Assembly: GCF_000226115.1 (NCBI RefSeq)
Contig: NC_016457.1
Location: 558,001 to 622,000, forward strand
Source of the DNA: Thermothielavioides terrestris NRRL 8126
Taxonomy: Eukaryota; Ascomycota; Sordariomycetes; Sordariales; Chaetomiaceae
Reading direction: 5' to 3'
DNA length: 64,000 nt
Part shown: piece by piece, positions 11,201-22,374 of the stretch
Layout of the letters: the number at the start of each line of letters is the position of its first letter
Position numbering within the stretch: the first letter of the stretch is position 1
Position numbers and translations under genes: made by a program
Notes under the pieces: generated by a model
Told to the model about the DNA's origin: nothing
What the model saw: only the letters and a program-made list of their open reading frames with translations
Database searches by the model: none

Positions 11201-12905
11201 TTGGCCTCCTTACTAACGATATTATAGACCTAGTAGCGCTATAGTTACAGTTTTACAATTCCTTTTACAACGATCTTCTATACCGCCTTAAGCGTATTAC
11301 AAATATCCCACTAGACTTAGAAGAACTATATTTCGACTTTAGGCTCTTTTTATTAAATTAGCTACTAGCTAATAGCGATAAATGTTTAGCCAACTTTAGT
11401 TTACTAGCTATTCGTTACTACTAGGAGGATATAGAGTAGAACCCTCTATTATAGGTAGAGCTTAGTTATAATCGTCAATAGTAGAAGGCCCTCTTTATAA
11501 ACATTTAATCTCGGTTAAACGCTAGCTAAGTAGCTCTCTTTATAGAGATTATAGCTATAGTCGACTTATACTCTAAAACGGCCTATTTTTTTATCTAAGG
11601 CGCTAACGAGACTAGTAAAACCTTTTTATATCGTTGTCTCTCTTCTTTCTTCCGTTTATAAGGGTATATTATCCTTTACGTTGCTTTTTCTAGTATTGTA
11701 GCTCTCCTTCTCGATAGCGGCTACACTTCTTACAGCTATTTCAAGATTCCGATCGACATTATAGACGCTAGTATTTATATAGTCTAGAAGAACACTCAGC
11801 TTATAACTCTTTTACAATATATCAAGCTCATTATCTAGGACGAGGTTCCAATGTAGCACTGCTACTGCTTTAAAGCTATAGATCGTATATTGTAAGATAT
11901 TTATAACTACGATAGCCTCTTTAGAGGAGTTCTAGTTGTATTAGGGGGGGACTTTATACAAATCTTGCCTATTGTTCACAATAGTAATAGGTATTACATT
12001 GTTTAAGCCTATCTATAGAACTCGCCTATTTGGCCTTAGCTATAGGTCTAGAGATTAACGGAGAATATATAAATATAAAGAGCTAATACTAACAACTGTA
12101 CTTTCGTAAGTTGGTTATAGGATCTAAGTTATAATCCTTACTTCTATAGCTTTGTTGATCCCCTCCCCCCCTTTACACTTTGTTCTATATAAGAGTAGTT
12201 AGTTGATTAGGTCTATCTTATATACTTACTTAAATATATTACAATGGACTCGACAATGTTTATAAGCTAAGCGATTCTTTACCTTTATAATACGACTATA
12301 AGTTCTATCAATATAGCTATTATTTCTTTAGTTCTAGGTTAGGAAACTTAGTATCTCTCTGTCAACGAGGTGGAAAACCCTCCTAATAGCGAGGATCTTA
12401 ATGCTCTTATATTGTCTTCTGATTTTTTATTTTCCTTAGACTTTGCTTCTATTCTACCTGCTATTCTAACCTTGAAGGTTGGAGCCTCTATTCTTTTACT
12501 TCGAAACCTTGACCCTAGTAGTAGGCTCTACAACGGGACTTAGCTAGTTGTAACTTAGCTTGCTTTGTCTATTATTAAAGGGCGAATCTTAATAGGTAAC
12601 TTTGCTAGGCAGTTGCAAATAATTCTAAAGATCAAGTTGAGTTCTTCAAAGGAGGACTTTCCTTATATTATTGTTTATAGGCAGTTTCTAGTTCGCCTCT
12701 ACTTTGTAATAACTATTAATAAGTCTTAAAGGTAGTCTTTTTCTTATATTGGTATCAATTCTTAAAAGCCTATATTTTCTTATAGCTAGTTTTATATAGC
12801 TATATCTTAGGTTATAGATATTTATAATGTTTATATATACTTATTAGATTTAAAGGTATAGGACAAGAAGCTTATAAACATTGTATACCTAGAGGTACTA
12901 ATATT
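8300..12905 (+). pseudogene. Helitron Rep/Pif1 helicase, destroyed by RIP
   Basis: Readable fragments, in order, match Helitron transposases. An N-terminal segment (LRPMDVEYTKYSTLYWIDKR) lies near 8660-8720. A Helitron N domain (about 9.7-10.2 kb) ends in the Rep HUH region, where both histidine codons now read Tyr (TAC 10111-10113 and TAT 10117-10119, expected CAC and CAT). The segment ENGYPIYRRQDTRQTVTR follows at about 10380-10440, then INIEIYISIKSIKYIYKYIY near 10520-10580. A Pif1/SF1 helicase follows, with a Walker A remnant (GANETSKTFLYR, about 11599), IIxDE near 11831 (DEAP in relatives), VVLGGDFIQILP near 11935-11970 and a C-terminal LLRNLDPSSRLYNGTQLVV near 12500-12550. Stops are mostly TAG at expected Trp or Gln codons, as C-to-T change in CpA on either strand predicts. 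The gene cannot be functional. Confidence 0.88.
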
Positions 12906-12939
12906 ATAATATAGTTATTAAATGCTATTGTAGATTATT

Positions 12940-13130
12940 ATAGTTAAGGTGTGCTATATATTAACTAATGCTTTGTACCTATATTAAACGCTATTTCAAA
13001 TTCCTATAGTCTAGGTATATAACGTTATTATAGCTAAGGTATATAACGCTATTCTAGATTCCTACATTCTATATATATAACGCTATTCTAGATTTTACGC
13101 TCTAGATATATAATACTTTGTACCTATAGC
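12940..13130. repeat. Degenerate tandem repeat after the helicase
   Basis: Several imperfect copies of a motif containing TATAACGCTATTCTAGATT and ATGCTTTGTACCTATA lie side by side just after the helicase remnant. Unit length is roughly 45-55 bp and the copies are RIP-diverged. Confidence 0.5.
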
Positions 13131-13224
13131 TAGTAAACACGTTTCTCTCCTCTATAGTATATCCTTTGTAGATCTATCAAGTAGGTTCGTTATAACTTAC
13201 GTTCTTTAATTATATCTCCTTCCT

Positions 13225-14473
13225 CTATAGTTTATCTACTACAAATATATCAAGTAGGTTAGCTATATCTCTAAAAGCCTCTACAAAGGTCTACTCTTCT
13301 TTTATAGATAAGTATAGAAAGAGCTTGCGAATAAGCTTAATATAGCGGTTAACGCGTTTAATAGGGCTTGTAAATTCGCTATATATAGCGTAGCGTCTAT
13401 CCTCTCTTAGGTAATATAAGCTATAATAGGTAAACGTAGCAAGGTCGTCATTCAATAGGCGTATAGCCTTCTCTTTAGCTCTATAACGACCATTATAGAC
13501 AAGGGGTATAAACTCATCTCTTAGAACAGAGTATATAGCAGGAGCTACTATTGTATAGGGAATAGGCTACAAAAGTATATATAGGTCGTTGAACTACTAG
13601 GAGCTAACGGAAGATAATACGTCTATTATAGAGCGTGAACACTTAGAGGAGATAACTACTTTAAGCTCCGACTTACACTTTATAGACGTAGTATAATGCT
13701 TATACAGCTTAGGTATTGGCTAAAGAGGGGGTAGAGGGGGAGGGGGAGAGGTCGGATCCTTTATAATATAGCGCTTATAAGATATCTTTAACTTTGTTAT
13801 ATATATATTAGCTATAAAGTATATTACAAATATATTAGGAGGACTATATTTACTACTTCCTTTGAAATAGCTATACCTAGTGCTATCTAAGTTATAGTAG
13901 TAGCTAGCGTAGTAGCTATTACCTATATTGTCCTATAATACAACGTAGTTTATATATAGGCCTAGACCTTTATCGCAATACTTATATTCACCGTTATTAG
14001 GATCGTTGCCTATAATTTATATTAATAGAGATTTAAGGTTAGTCGTATAGTCGAAGTTGATATTACAATACTTATCTAGGTTATAAAGATCTATTTGTAA
14101 GTAGATATTATAAACCACTTATAGGTATATTAGCATTAATATCCTATTATTATTATAGATCGCTATATACCTTAAACTTTAGTAGGTCCTATATATACTT
14201 TATAGGCTTAGGAAAGTTTTATATAGCCTTGAAAATAACGTCTTTTATAAGGATACTCGCTAGGACCTTTATTTCGCTACCTTCGTTCCCCTCTCTTTAC
14301 ACTTCTATAGCTATATCTTTAGCTTTATTATCTTCCCTTTATACGTCTATCGCTATAGTAGTTGGCGTAGGTGTAAACGGCTCGTAAAGGGTATTGCTAT
14401 ATTGGACGTCTTCGTCCACTTTAACGGATAGTAGAGGCGAGTCTACTTCATTATCTAAAAGCGTAGAAGACAT
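13225..14473 (-). pseudogene. RIP-broken Cys-rich accessory gene within the Helitron
   Basis: Minus-strand translation starting MSSTLLDNEVDSPLLSVKVD at 14473 can be followed with stops and frame breaks to LLDIFVVDKL and a stop at 13225-13227. The middle part reads KYCDKGLGLYINYVV, then NSYYASYYYN, then RYSYFKGSSKYSPPN. Restoring Cys at Tyr codons that RIP would create from TGC/TGT suggests a CxxC...C...CxxC...C zinc-ribbon-like pattern, as in the fungal Cys-rich family I associate with DUF3716. The C-terminal part (LREDRRYAIYSEFTSPIKRV and on) is a long stretch with few stops. It may be a captured host gene or a standard passenger of this Helitron lineage. Introns may account for part of the frame changes. 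Family assignment is tentative. Confidence 0.5.
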
Positions 14474-14673
14474 CTAATAGTCGTTAAAAATCATTGTTTA
14501 TATATAGCGATTGAGCTAATATATATATAGTTACGTTCAATAGCTAGTTAGTTAGTAGCGACGTAGTTGTTAGTCGGTTTATTGCGAAGGATCTAGGTTT
14601 TTAGTTTCTAGGTATAGTAATTCTACTTCTATACATAGGCGGCTTTTGTATATACGTTAGACTCGCTCTAATC

Positions 14674-14708
14674 GCCTAGGAAAAGCCTAGGAAAAGCCTA
14701 GAAAAGAG
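14674..14708. repeat. Short tandem repeat (11-bp unit, about 3 copies)
   Basis: GCCTAGGAAAA recurs three times, the last copy imperfect, near the right end of the AT-rich block. Confidence 0.7.
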
Positions 14709-14820
14709 GTAACGGATCAGTAAATACTTATAAATGCGCTGCTAAGCCGAGCTACAACGGATATACGCGGTTCTATGGGATAAATGTCGTATACGCTAGA
14801 AAAGGTGGGTGCGTAGGTGT

Positions 14821-14858
14821 GGAAAAAGTGGGTGGTTGTGGAAAAAGTGGGTGGTTGT
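14821..14858. repeat. 19-bp tandem repeat, two exact copies, subterminal
   Basis: GGAAAAAGTGGGTGGTTGT occurs at 14821-14839 and 14840-14858, with a partial preceding copy. It lies 40-100 bp from the inferred 3' end of the Helitron. Subterminal tandem repeats are described for Helitron2-type elements, which include most fungal Helitrons. Confidence 0.75.
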
Positions 14859-14895
14859 GGCACTGCCAAGAAAAAGGATTGAAATGGCTGCGCGT

Positions 14896-14924
14896 AGCCC
14901 GCGAAGCGGGCTGCCAACCCCTAG
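14896..14924 (+). other. Candidate Helitron 3' terminus: hairpin plus CTAG
   Basis: AGCCCGC-GAA-GCGGGCT forms a perfect 7-bp GC-rich stem with a 3-nt loop (14896-14912). Eight bases later comes CTAG (14921-14924), followed by T. Canonical Helitrons end in a short GC hairpin a few bases upstream of CTRR and insert before a T. This is the expected orientation for the plus-strand Rep gene. Confidence 0.65.
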
Positions 14925-15581
14925 TCTCGAAGAACTACAGCATCTACCCTGCCACCCACCTCCCGCCTCATCCACACTTAAGATAATGAAACCGAATGTA
15001 CGCTTGGGGCTGGGCAGATGCGGGACCAAAGACGAATACCTTCCTCGATGGCACTGCTTTTCGCTCAACGAGTGTGACGGGTATACAGCATTTCAAACAA
15101 GCCTCGCTCTCTTACAACATCAATCAGTCCCTGCGACGCGCACAAAAATCCTATTAAGGACAAATAAAACCTAACTCCCGTTTCCTCCTCCATTAAGGGA
15201 ACTCCCCAAGGTCCCAACGTCACCCTATGAAGTGGGGAGTAAAGGAAGGGGGAAGCAACTCTGATGGCAAAAAGTACAAGGCAACGCTATGAAAATCGAT
15301 CAATCTTGAAAAACACACCACGCTCGATACCCCCGTCCAGGGAAACTCTAAAAAAACTGCCAAATGCTCTACAACCAGGGGCCGGTCAGCAAGCACTGTC
15401 GTAAGATGGCATGCGCCACGCCCGAGGCAAGCAAATGATTGACTGGGCTGCTTACCATGCCGAATAAAAATGCCCGCCGACCACATCCACTTTCCAGTAG
15501 CTTCCTTGACCAAAACCAACTGTGATAGCCAGCAAGTCGTTACCCCGGGTCCGAGACGCACCGGCCACGGTACACGTCCAG
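14925..15581. other. Interval between Helitron end and PKS 3' end, no gene seen
   Basis: Composition returns to normal GC content. Nothing beyond the 3' flank of the PKS gene was recognised. Confidence 0.5.
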
Positions 15582-18500
15582 TCATTGCAGCCCAAGAGCA
15601 TCCTTGACGAAGCCGTTGAGTTGTTTAGCCTGTGGAGAGGCCCGAGGTCAGTACGTTGATTGCTCTTCGAGGCGAGAAGAATGTGGAAACCGTGAGGGAG
15701 AGGAAGGGAGAACATACCAAAGCACCGTGCATCATGGAAAAGTGATTGCCCGGCATGTGCCGGAACTGCATCTTCTCCAGGTCCAGGAGCTCGTCCCACC
15801 GGTTGGGACCAAAGTCGGAGCGGTTGTCCAAGAGGAAAAGGGCGTGGCCCTTCGGATAAGGCTCTGGTCTCGGGTCCTCGGGATTCTTGCAAACCCCGTC
15901 CTCGCACCAGATGGCCATCACCTTGGGGCACTTTTCCTTAGGCAGCGGCAGGGCGTCATAGTTGCTGAGCGCCGTGATAGAGGCGGCGAAGTGGGGGAGC
16001 AGCCATTCCGGCACCCTATTGTCGTCGCCCTCCCCGAGGAGACCAATCGAGGCAAACCATGCGTGCAGGCCTTGCGGCAGGGGCTCAATGGTGTGGGGGC
16101 AGGGAGCGTCAATGATGATGAGATTCTCGACCGTCTCGCCGGCCTGGACGAGTTGGTAGACAATCTCGTACGCAATCACGCCACCGGCGCTCCAGCCCGA
16201 GACGGAGTATGGACCCTTGGGCTGCCGCCGCTTGATCTCCTCGATGAACTTGGCCGCCATGCCGTACACACCACAATTGTACTCCTCCGGCGTCCTCATG
16301 AAGGGCGAAAAAAGGCCCCAGACCGCCCAGTCGCCACCGATCTCGGCCATCTCCGTGTACGACGTGGCAGACCCGCTGCCGTCAGGCACCATGAACAGGT
16401 GCTTGGACGCCGTGCGGACGACTCCAGATAGGAGAACCGAAGAGGCGCGGCGATGTGGAAAACGGTCGACCAGCTCGGAGGGCCTCGGCGGCTTGGGAGG
16501 GGCAGGCTCCTCCAGGCCGATTCTGGGATGCACACGCGTCTGCGATGACTCCCCGCGGTCCTCGGGCTCAGGCGGTTTCTCGGACGGCTGTTTGCGCGCC
16601 GGCGGTGTTGCTGATTGCTGCTTGGGTTGCTGCTGTTTCCGGGCCGCGGCCTTCTTGGGTGCAGTGATGCCGAGGGCATGCTCCACCTGGCTGAGCGACG
16701 GGTTGTTGACGAACAAGTCGGGCGAAATATCCATGCCGGTCTCCTCGCGGAGCCGGCCGAGGATGGACAGGCTCATGAGCGAGTCCATCCCGAGGTCTGC
16801 CAGGTCTGGCGCTGCGATGATCTCGTCCACCTCGATAGCCATCTCGTCGGCGATGATCTTGCGCACCAGGTTCCGGACCTCCTCCTTTGAGTCGTCGCCC
16901 TTGACCGAGCTGGCTTCACTATCCCCAATAGGTGTCGTGATGCGCGACTCGGTCTCGCCCTCGGGTGACTCGGCAGTACTCATAAGCTCCGAGTCGTGCG
17001 ATGAGATGCTCATCTTGCGCGCCGTCTTCTCGAATTGCGCCAGGTAGCGCTTGAATTCGCCAATGGTGGCGTAATCGACGAAGGCGTTGGAGCTTATGTT
17101 CAGCTCCAGCTCCTCCCGCAATCTGCCGCTGACTGTCAGAGACATCAGCGAATCGACGCCTAAATCCGCAAAGGCGATGTTGTCCGCGAGCTCGTCGTGG
17201 CTGCAGTGCACCTCCTGGGCTATGATGTCCATGACCGAATGGACAAGGCTCCTCAACTTCTGGTTGACCTTGCCGATATTAGCTGGCGTCACAGTCTCCT
17301 TCTTCTTCTTGGGAGGGGCCGCCTTCTCGGCGGAAGGCGGCTTGGTGGGTGCCGGCCGAGGAGGCGCGCGAGCGGCGCCGCCACCGGAACGTGGGGGGAG
17401 CAGCTGATTCAGAACCCTGCGCGGGACGCACTGGAACTTGATGTTACCAGTGACACCGATGATCCTGTCGCCGTCGAAGACATAGGCGTCACCCGCCATC
17501 ATCTTGCTGCCCTGCACGGGCTGCATGCGGATGTAGCTGCGATACTCCTTGTCGGCCTTAGGGATCTCGGTGAACCTCATCGAGCCCCAGCCGTGCGAGA
17601 TGAAGACCTGTTCGCGCGAGTCGATGGCATCGCTTCCGTTGATGATGAAACCGGAGATGTGGCAGACGCTGTCGATGTGATACGGGCTGAAGACAAAGTT
17701 GCCGTCCTGCTCGGTGGTTTGGAAGCGGATCTTGGCTGTCGCCTCGCAAGCGGCGCTGTCCAGGATGACCTCTTCCATGCCCCGATACCGAGGAGCGTAG
17801 TCGACGAGGGCGGAGAAGAGCTTGTACGCCAAACCGCGGCCGATCTTGGAGGCAATACCTTGCTGCTCGGCCTGCTTGAGGGCGTCGATGCGGGACTTGA
17901 TCAGGTAGGCGACGCGATCAAACTCGGCCTGCCACTCATCCAAGTTGCCGAAATAGACCTTGCAATTGGCATGCTCAGTCCTCTTTGGTCCTTCGCCCGT
18001 GTAGAAGACAAGATCAGCGTGGCCAAGTTTGGCATTGGCAGTCACCTTCAGCCGCAGAATGTGGCTCTTGGCCGTCTCGTCGAAAATGAGCGACTTGGGC
18101 ACCTCTAACTTAGCGACATTGTACCCAATCCGCTGCGCGTCGGGCCGCAGGAGCTTGTAGGCGTACTCGCACACGGTCATGGCCATGTCGCCGTACAGCG
18201 ATGACGGGCACAACGGCGCGCCGTTGACCAAATGACCAGACACGGCGTTGCGGAGTTGCTCCTGGCAGAGGTCGGACTCGATCTCAACGGTAGCCACGTC
18301 GTCCTTAACCTCTTCCGCGATGATCTTTTGCACGGACGTCGTTGACAGCTTGCGCGTGTGCAACGCATTTGCGGCGTCACGAACCCGGTGTTTGGTAAGG
18401 CACCAGTCGCCGGTGTACTGAAGCCAATGGTTGCTCTCGTCGAATGCGTAGCTGGGCAGATCGAGCAGGCGAACCGAGTCCTGGAAGTCACGATGGTACT

Positions 18501-21500
18501 CATTGAAGTCGATCTTGACGCCCTCACAATGCAGCGTGGCAACGGTACTCGATATGCTCTTGTAGCAGTCCTCTTTGCGCCGCAGGCTGGGAACTGCGAC
18601 GGTCGGCGCACCGAAGACGCCTTTGACGAGATTGGCGCACACAGGATGGGGGCCGATCTCAATCCAGACGGTCTTGTGATCAATAGTCTCAGCCGCCTGA
18701 GCAGAGACGAGCGCGCCAAGGAAATTGACCGGCTGGCGGGCATGCTCGCGCAGGTATCTCGCATCGATGGGCTCGCCTTCAATCTCTTTGCCGAGGAAAG
18801 GCGAGATGATCGGGAGCTTTGGTGCGCGGAAGCTGATCCCTTGAGCGACCGCCTCGAAATCGTCCAGGATGGCGTCCACCTGGGCGGAGTGGAAGGCGAA
18901 AGGCACACGGAGCTCAGTGCACTTGAGCCCAGCGGCAGATAGGGTCCGGGAGGCCTCGGAGATCTCATCAGCCTTGCCGCTGAGGACTGTCTCGCGCGGT
19001 CCGTTCATGCAAGCAACCTCGATTCCGCCGGCGTTGGCGCCGAGGACGGGTCTGACATCCTCCTTTGAGCCCTGCACAGCGAGCATCGAGTGGGTTCCAG
19101 GCGTGCACTTGTCGACCAGCATCTGGGCGCGAACGCCGACAAGATAGATGACGTCGCTGGCGGAGAGTACGCCAGCGGCTTCGAGCGCGGCATACTCTCC
19201 GAGGCTGTGGCCCACCACCAGGGAAGGCTTGACTCCCCACGAGACCCACAGTCGACCAAGCGCCATCTCGAACGCGACCAAGCCAAGCTGGACAACTACC
19301 GGTGACAACTTAGCCACGTCGGGCTCGCTGCCATCGATCAAGGGAAGGAACGATGGTAGGCCATGTATCCAAGCGAGGCGGACGAACTCGTCGATGCTCT
19401 GCCGGAAGACCGACTGGTGCTCGTAAAGATCCTTCCCGAGCCCTGCGTAGTGCGAGCCTTGTCCAGTAAACATCAGCACAACCTTAGGCTGCTGGGGCGG
19501 GACGGGGGAGATGTGATCCTGGAGGCGAGCCGCGATGGCGTTCCGAACCTGGGCAAGATCGGAACCAGTCACGGCCATGCGCCAGTAGTGCTGGATCTTT
19601 CTCGCCGTCATGGTATATGCGACGTGTGAGAGCGGAACGTCTGGATGCGTCTCAATCCAATCCATGAGGCGTTGCGCGTTCTTGATCATGGACGTCTTGG
19701 ACTTGCCCGTCACCGTGACAATGTGGTGGCCGCGCGGGTCGACCGCCGCCGGCTTGGGTTTCGGGCCGTCCTCGAGCAGGAGACCGGTGTTGCCTCCGGC
19801 GGCGCTGAAGTTGTTGATGAAGACGCGCCTCGGCCTCCCATCCTTCCGTCGGAAGGGCGTCGCGTGGAAGGCAATGTTGACGTTCCGCGCGGACAAGTCG
19901 TCGGGGAAAGTCCGGTTCATCACGGAACCAGGCTTGATACCGACATGGGGCGGAATGACGTTCTTCTCGAGCATGAGAAGCACCTTGATGAGGGCTGTAA
20001 CTCCCGATGCGGCCTCTCCGTGGCCGACGTTGGCCTTGACAGCACCTAGGTACAGCGGTCTGTCGGCGCGGCGCTTGCGGTCTGCCGGGGCGAAGACGTT
20101 GGTTACGGACAACATCTCGGTCCCGTCCCCGGCCTGCGTGCCCGTGCCGTGCATCTCAACGTAGTCGACGTCCAAGGGATCAACGCCCGCTTCCTCCAGG
20201 ATGGCGGTCGACAAGGCAGACTGCGTCGGGCCATGCGGGTGCGTGATGGATATGGCATCCGCGGAATGGTTGGTCGCAGTGCCGAGGATGACGCCCAGAA
20301 TTCTGTCCTTGTCGGCCAAGGCGTCATCCAGACGCTTCACGACGACGGATGCGCAGCCGTCACCACGGCAGTATCCATCGGCAGCGTCATCGAAGGTGGA
20401 GCAGGGGCCGTTTTTCGAAAGAAACTGGCCCTTGCTGAGCCCGGCAAAGATGTCCGGGTTCGTCATGCAAGAAAGGCCTCCGACGATGGCCGTGTCGCAG
20501 TCCCGCGCCCAGAGCGCGGTGCAGGCAACCTGCATGGCGGCCGCGCTTGAGGAACACGCCGTGTCGATGTTGAGACTGGGCCCGCTGAAGCCAAAGTAAT
20601 AATTGATGCGCCCTGGGCCAAATGCCCGCACGCCGCCCGTGATGAAGTACGTGTCCACGTCCTGGGCGGCGTTGATCTCTCGCCAGTCATCGGAGGTCTG
20701 GCCGTAGAATGTGCCGATGCGATCAAGCCTCGTAGATGGCGTTCTGTTTGGAACGTAGCCCGACATCTCCAGAGCCTCGTACGCGGTGGTCAAGGCCATC
20801 CGCTGCATCGGACAGGTCTGCAACGCCTCGCGCGGGGACATGTTGAAGAAGCGATGGTCGAACAGGCCGGGCTGCTCAATCCAGCAGCCAAAAGGCGTGT
20901 GGCTCTTGTTGGTGCCTTTGCCCGACCGATCGACGTGCGTTCTGTGATCGAATCGGTCCGCAGGGACCAGGCGGTGGACGTCAAGGCCGCGTTCCAACAG
21001 CTCCCAGAGCTTCTCGTGGCTGGCGGCATCGGGAAAACGCCCGGCCATGCCGACAATGGCAAGCTTGCACTTCCCGCTCAGGCTCGATGTGGCCTCGGGT
21101 GGCGCATCATACGGTGTACGGACAACGACCTCCAGATCCGTCTTGGCCTTGAGAGCATGCTTGAGCGCGCCGGCGAGTTGGGTCGGCCCGAGGGGCAAGA
21201 TGAGGCAGCTCTTGGCTTCAACCTGGCGGGCGTGTTCGACACAGCTGGCAAGAACCTTGTCGAGCATCAAGGTCTCATTCAGGATTGTTGAGGCCACGGA
21301 GGTCATGAGGGCCTTGGTATCCGCAGCGGAGAAAAACGATCCAGTCGAGCAGGACATAACGGGCAGCCGTGGACGGGACTTGTAGAATGCATCTTCCACC
21401 CGCGGATTGTCCAGGTCGAGAATCTTCTTCACATCTGCACCCGCGTGGAGATGCGGCGCATGGTACGGGCCGTGGACTGGAATCGCCACCGGCTTCGTCG

Positions 21501-22374
21501 AGAGGATGCCCCGGTTCACCAGAGTGCTGAGTGTGACTGGCGGCCCAGAGACGGCGATGCCACTGCTGGATACGGCACTCACATACGCGCGATTGGCGGG
21601 CGGGATTCCCTATACGGAGTTAGCGTTCCCGACTTTTCTCTTTCGTCGGACTGTCGAGGCTGCTTGCGCCTTGGCGGGCTCAAGATCTCACAGTTGATTC
21701 CTGGAACTCGGCCAGTTTGACGGCCGTCTCCTCGTGGCTCAAGAGCGGGAAAAGGTATGTCCAGCTTTCCGATTCATCTTGTGCTGAGTGGCTGAACTGC
21801 TGGGCGATCGTTTGCACGTAGGAACCCAGCTTGAATGCCAAGATGACGGTCTGAACACCGACTGGGACGAGATCTGGCAACGACGGCGTGACGGAGATGG
21901 CGGCTCCGGCCCAGAGTCCCGAGCAAAGTCCAACAGCAACAGTGTGTTCAGGATGAGGGATATCCTCGGAGTGCTTTTCGACGTGGCTAACGTATCGACT
22001 GTCAGACAGGGTAATTCGGTACGGGGGCAGGGCATGGGGCACAATCTGTGGACTCACTCGAGAAAGTGGGCGAGCTGCGAGATGGTCAGCAGCGCGGCGT
22101 CGACGGCCGCATGCTTGTAGTCGCTCTTGTTGTACCGCTCGTTCAGCTGCTTCAGCGTGAGGAAGTCGGGTAGCCTGCGTGCTTCGGCGGCGGGCAACCT
22201 CTGTATCTCCCACTTGAGGGCGTAGGCAGCCTGGCGGAGAAAGGCCTTGGCCAACTCGCCGTGCTGCTCCTGGCCGAAGAAGCGGACAAGGAAGCCATGG
22301 GTATCGAGCGATTGGTCACCCAGCAGGAGGTACGCAGGCCGGTTGGCACACGCGTTATCCTGGTCGGCACCCAT
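15582..22374 (-). CDS. Non-reducing polyketide synthase (SAT-KS-AT-PT-ACP-ACP-TE), pigment type
   Basis: The model is join(22374-22058, 21998-21692, 21609-15718, 15629-15582), 2187 residues. The first two exons complete the SAT domain (GLCSG, active Cys about 131; GPYHA His about 258), and the last exon completes the thioesterase end. KS spans about 388-815 with DTACSSS Cys about 560, EMHGTGTQAGD and KANVGHG. The acyltransferase has GHSLGEYAA (Ser about 1008). The product-template domain has its His in HLVNGAPLCPSS (about 1334) and its Asp in YHIDSVCH (about 1519). ACPs carry DSL serines at about 1693 and 1815. TE has GWSAGG (about 2014) and a C-terminal His in PGNHFSMM. Such enzymes build an aromatic polyketide from malonyl-CoA. 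The tandem ACPs, PT motifs (for example GNFVFSPYHIDS, VFISHGWGSMR) and TE resemble the wA/PksP/melanin PKS1 group, so a naphthalene or naphthopyrone pigment precursor is the likely product. KS shows TCPMQ where TDPxQ is usual. Product identity is inference. Confidence 0.9.

Larger units (their letters stand above)
7920..14924 (+). mobile_element. RIP-degraded Helitron (5' end not located)
   Basis: The block is AT-rich, full of TATA/CTATAG words and depleted in CpA/TpG, which is the signature of RIP. Plus-strand translation through its many TAG/TAA stops shows a Helitron Rep/helicase in the correct order (8.3-12.9 kb). A second broken gene lies on the minus strand (14473-13225). A GC-rich hairpin and a CTAG end lie at 14896-14924. 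The 5' boundary is only estimated from where the AT-rich composition begins (about 7.9-8.1 kb). The estimated length of about 7 kb is within the usual size of autonomous fungal Helitrons. Identification of the element is strong; the exact limits are inference. Confidence 0.8.

Noticed and set aside
7900..14760. AT-rich block as a centromere or subtelomere
   Set aside because: The block translates in order into Helitron Rep and helicase and has a defined Helitron-like 3' end, which explains it as a RIP-mutated transposon.
15604..20599. Several plus-strand frames of 180-300 codons across the PKS
   Set aside because: They are shadows of the GC-rich PKS coding strand; no start context or domain.
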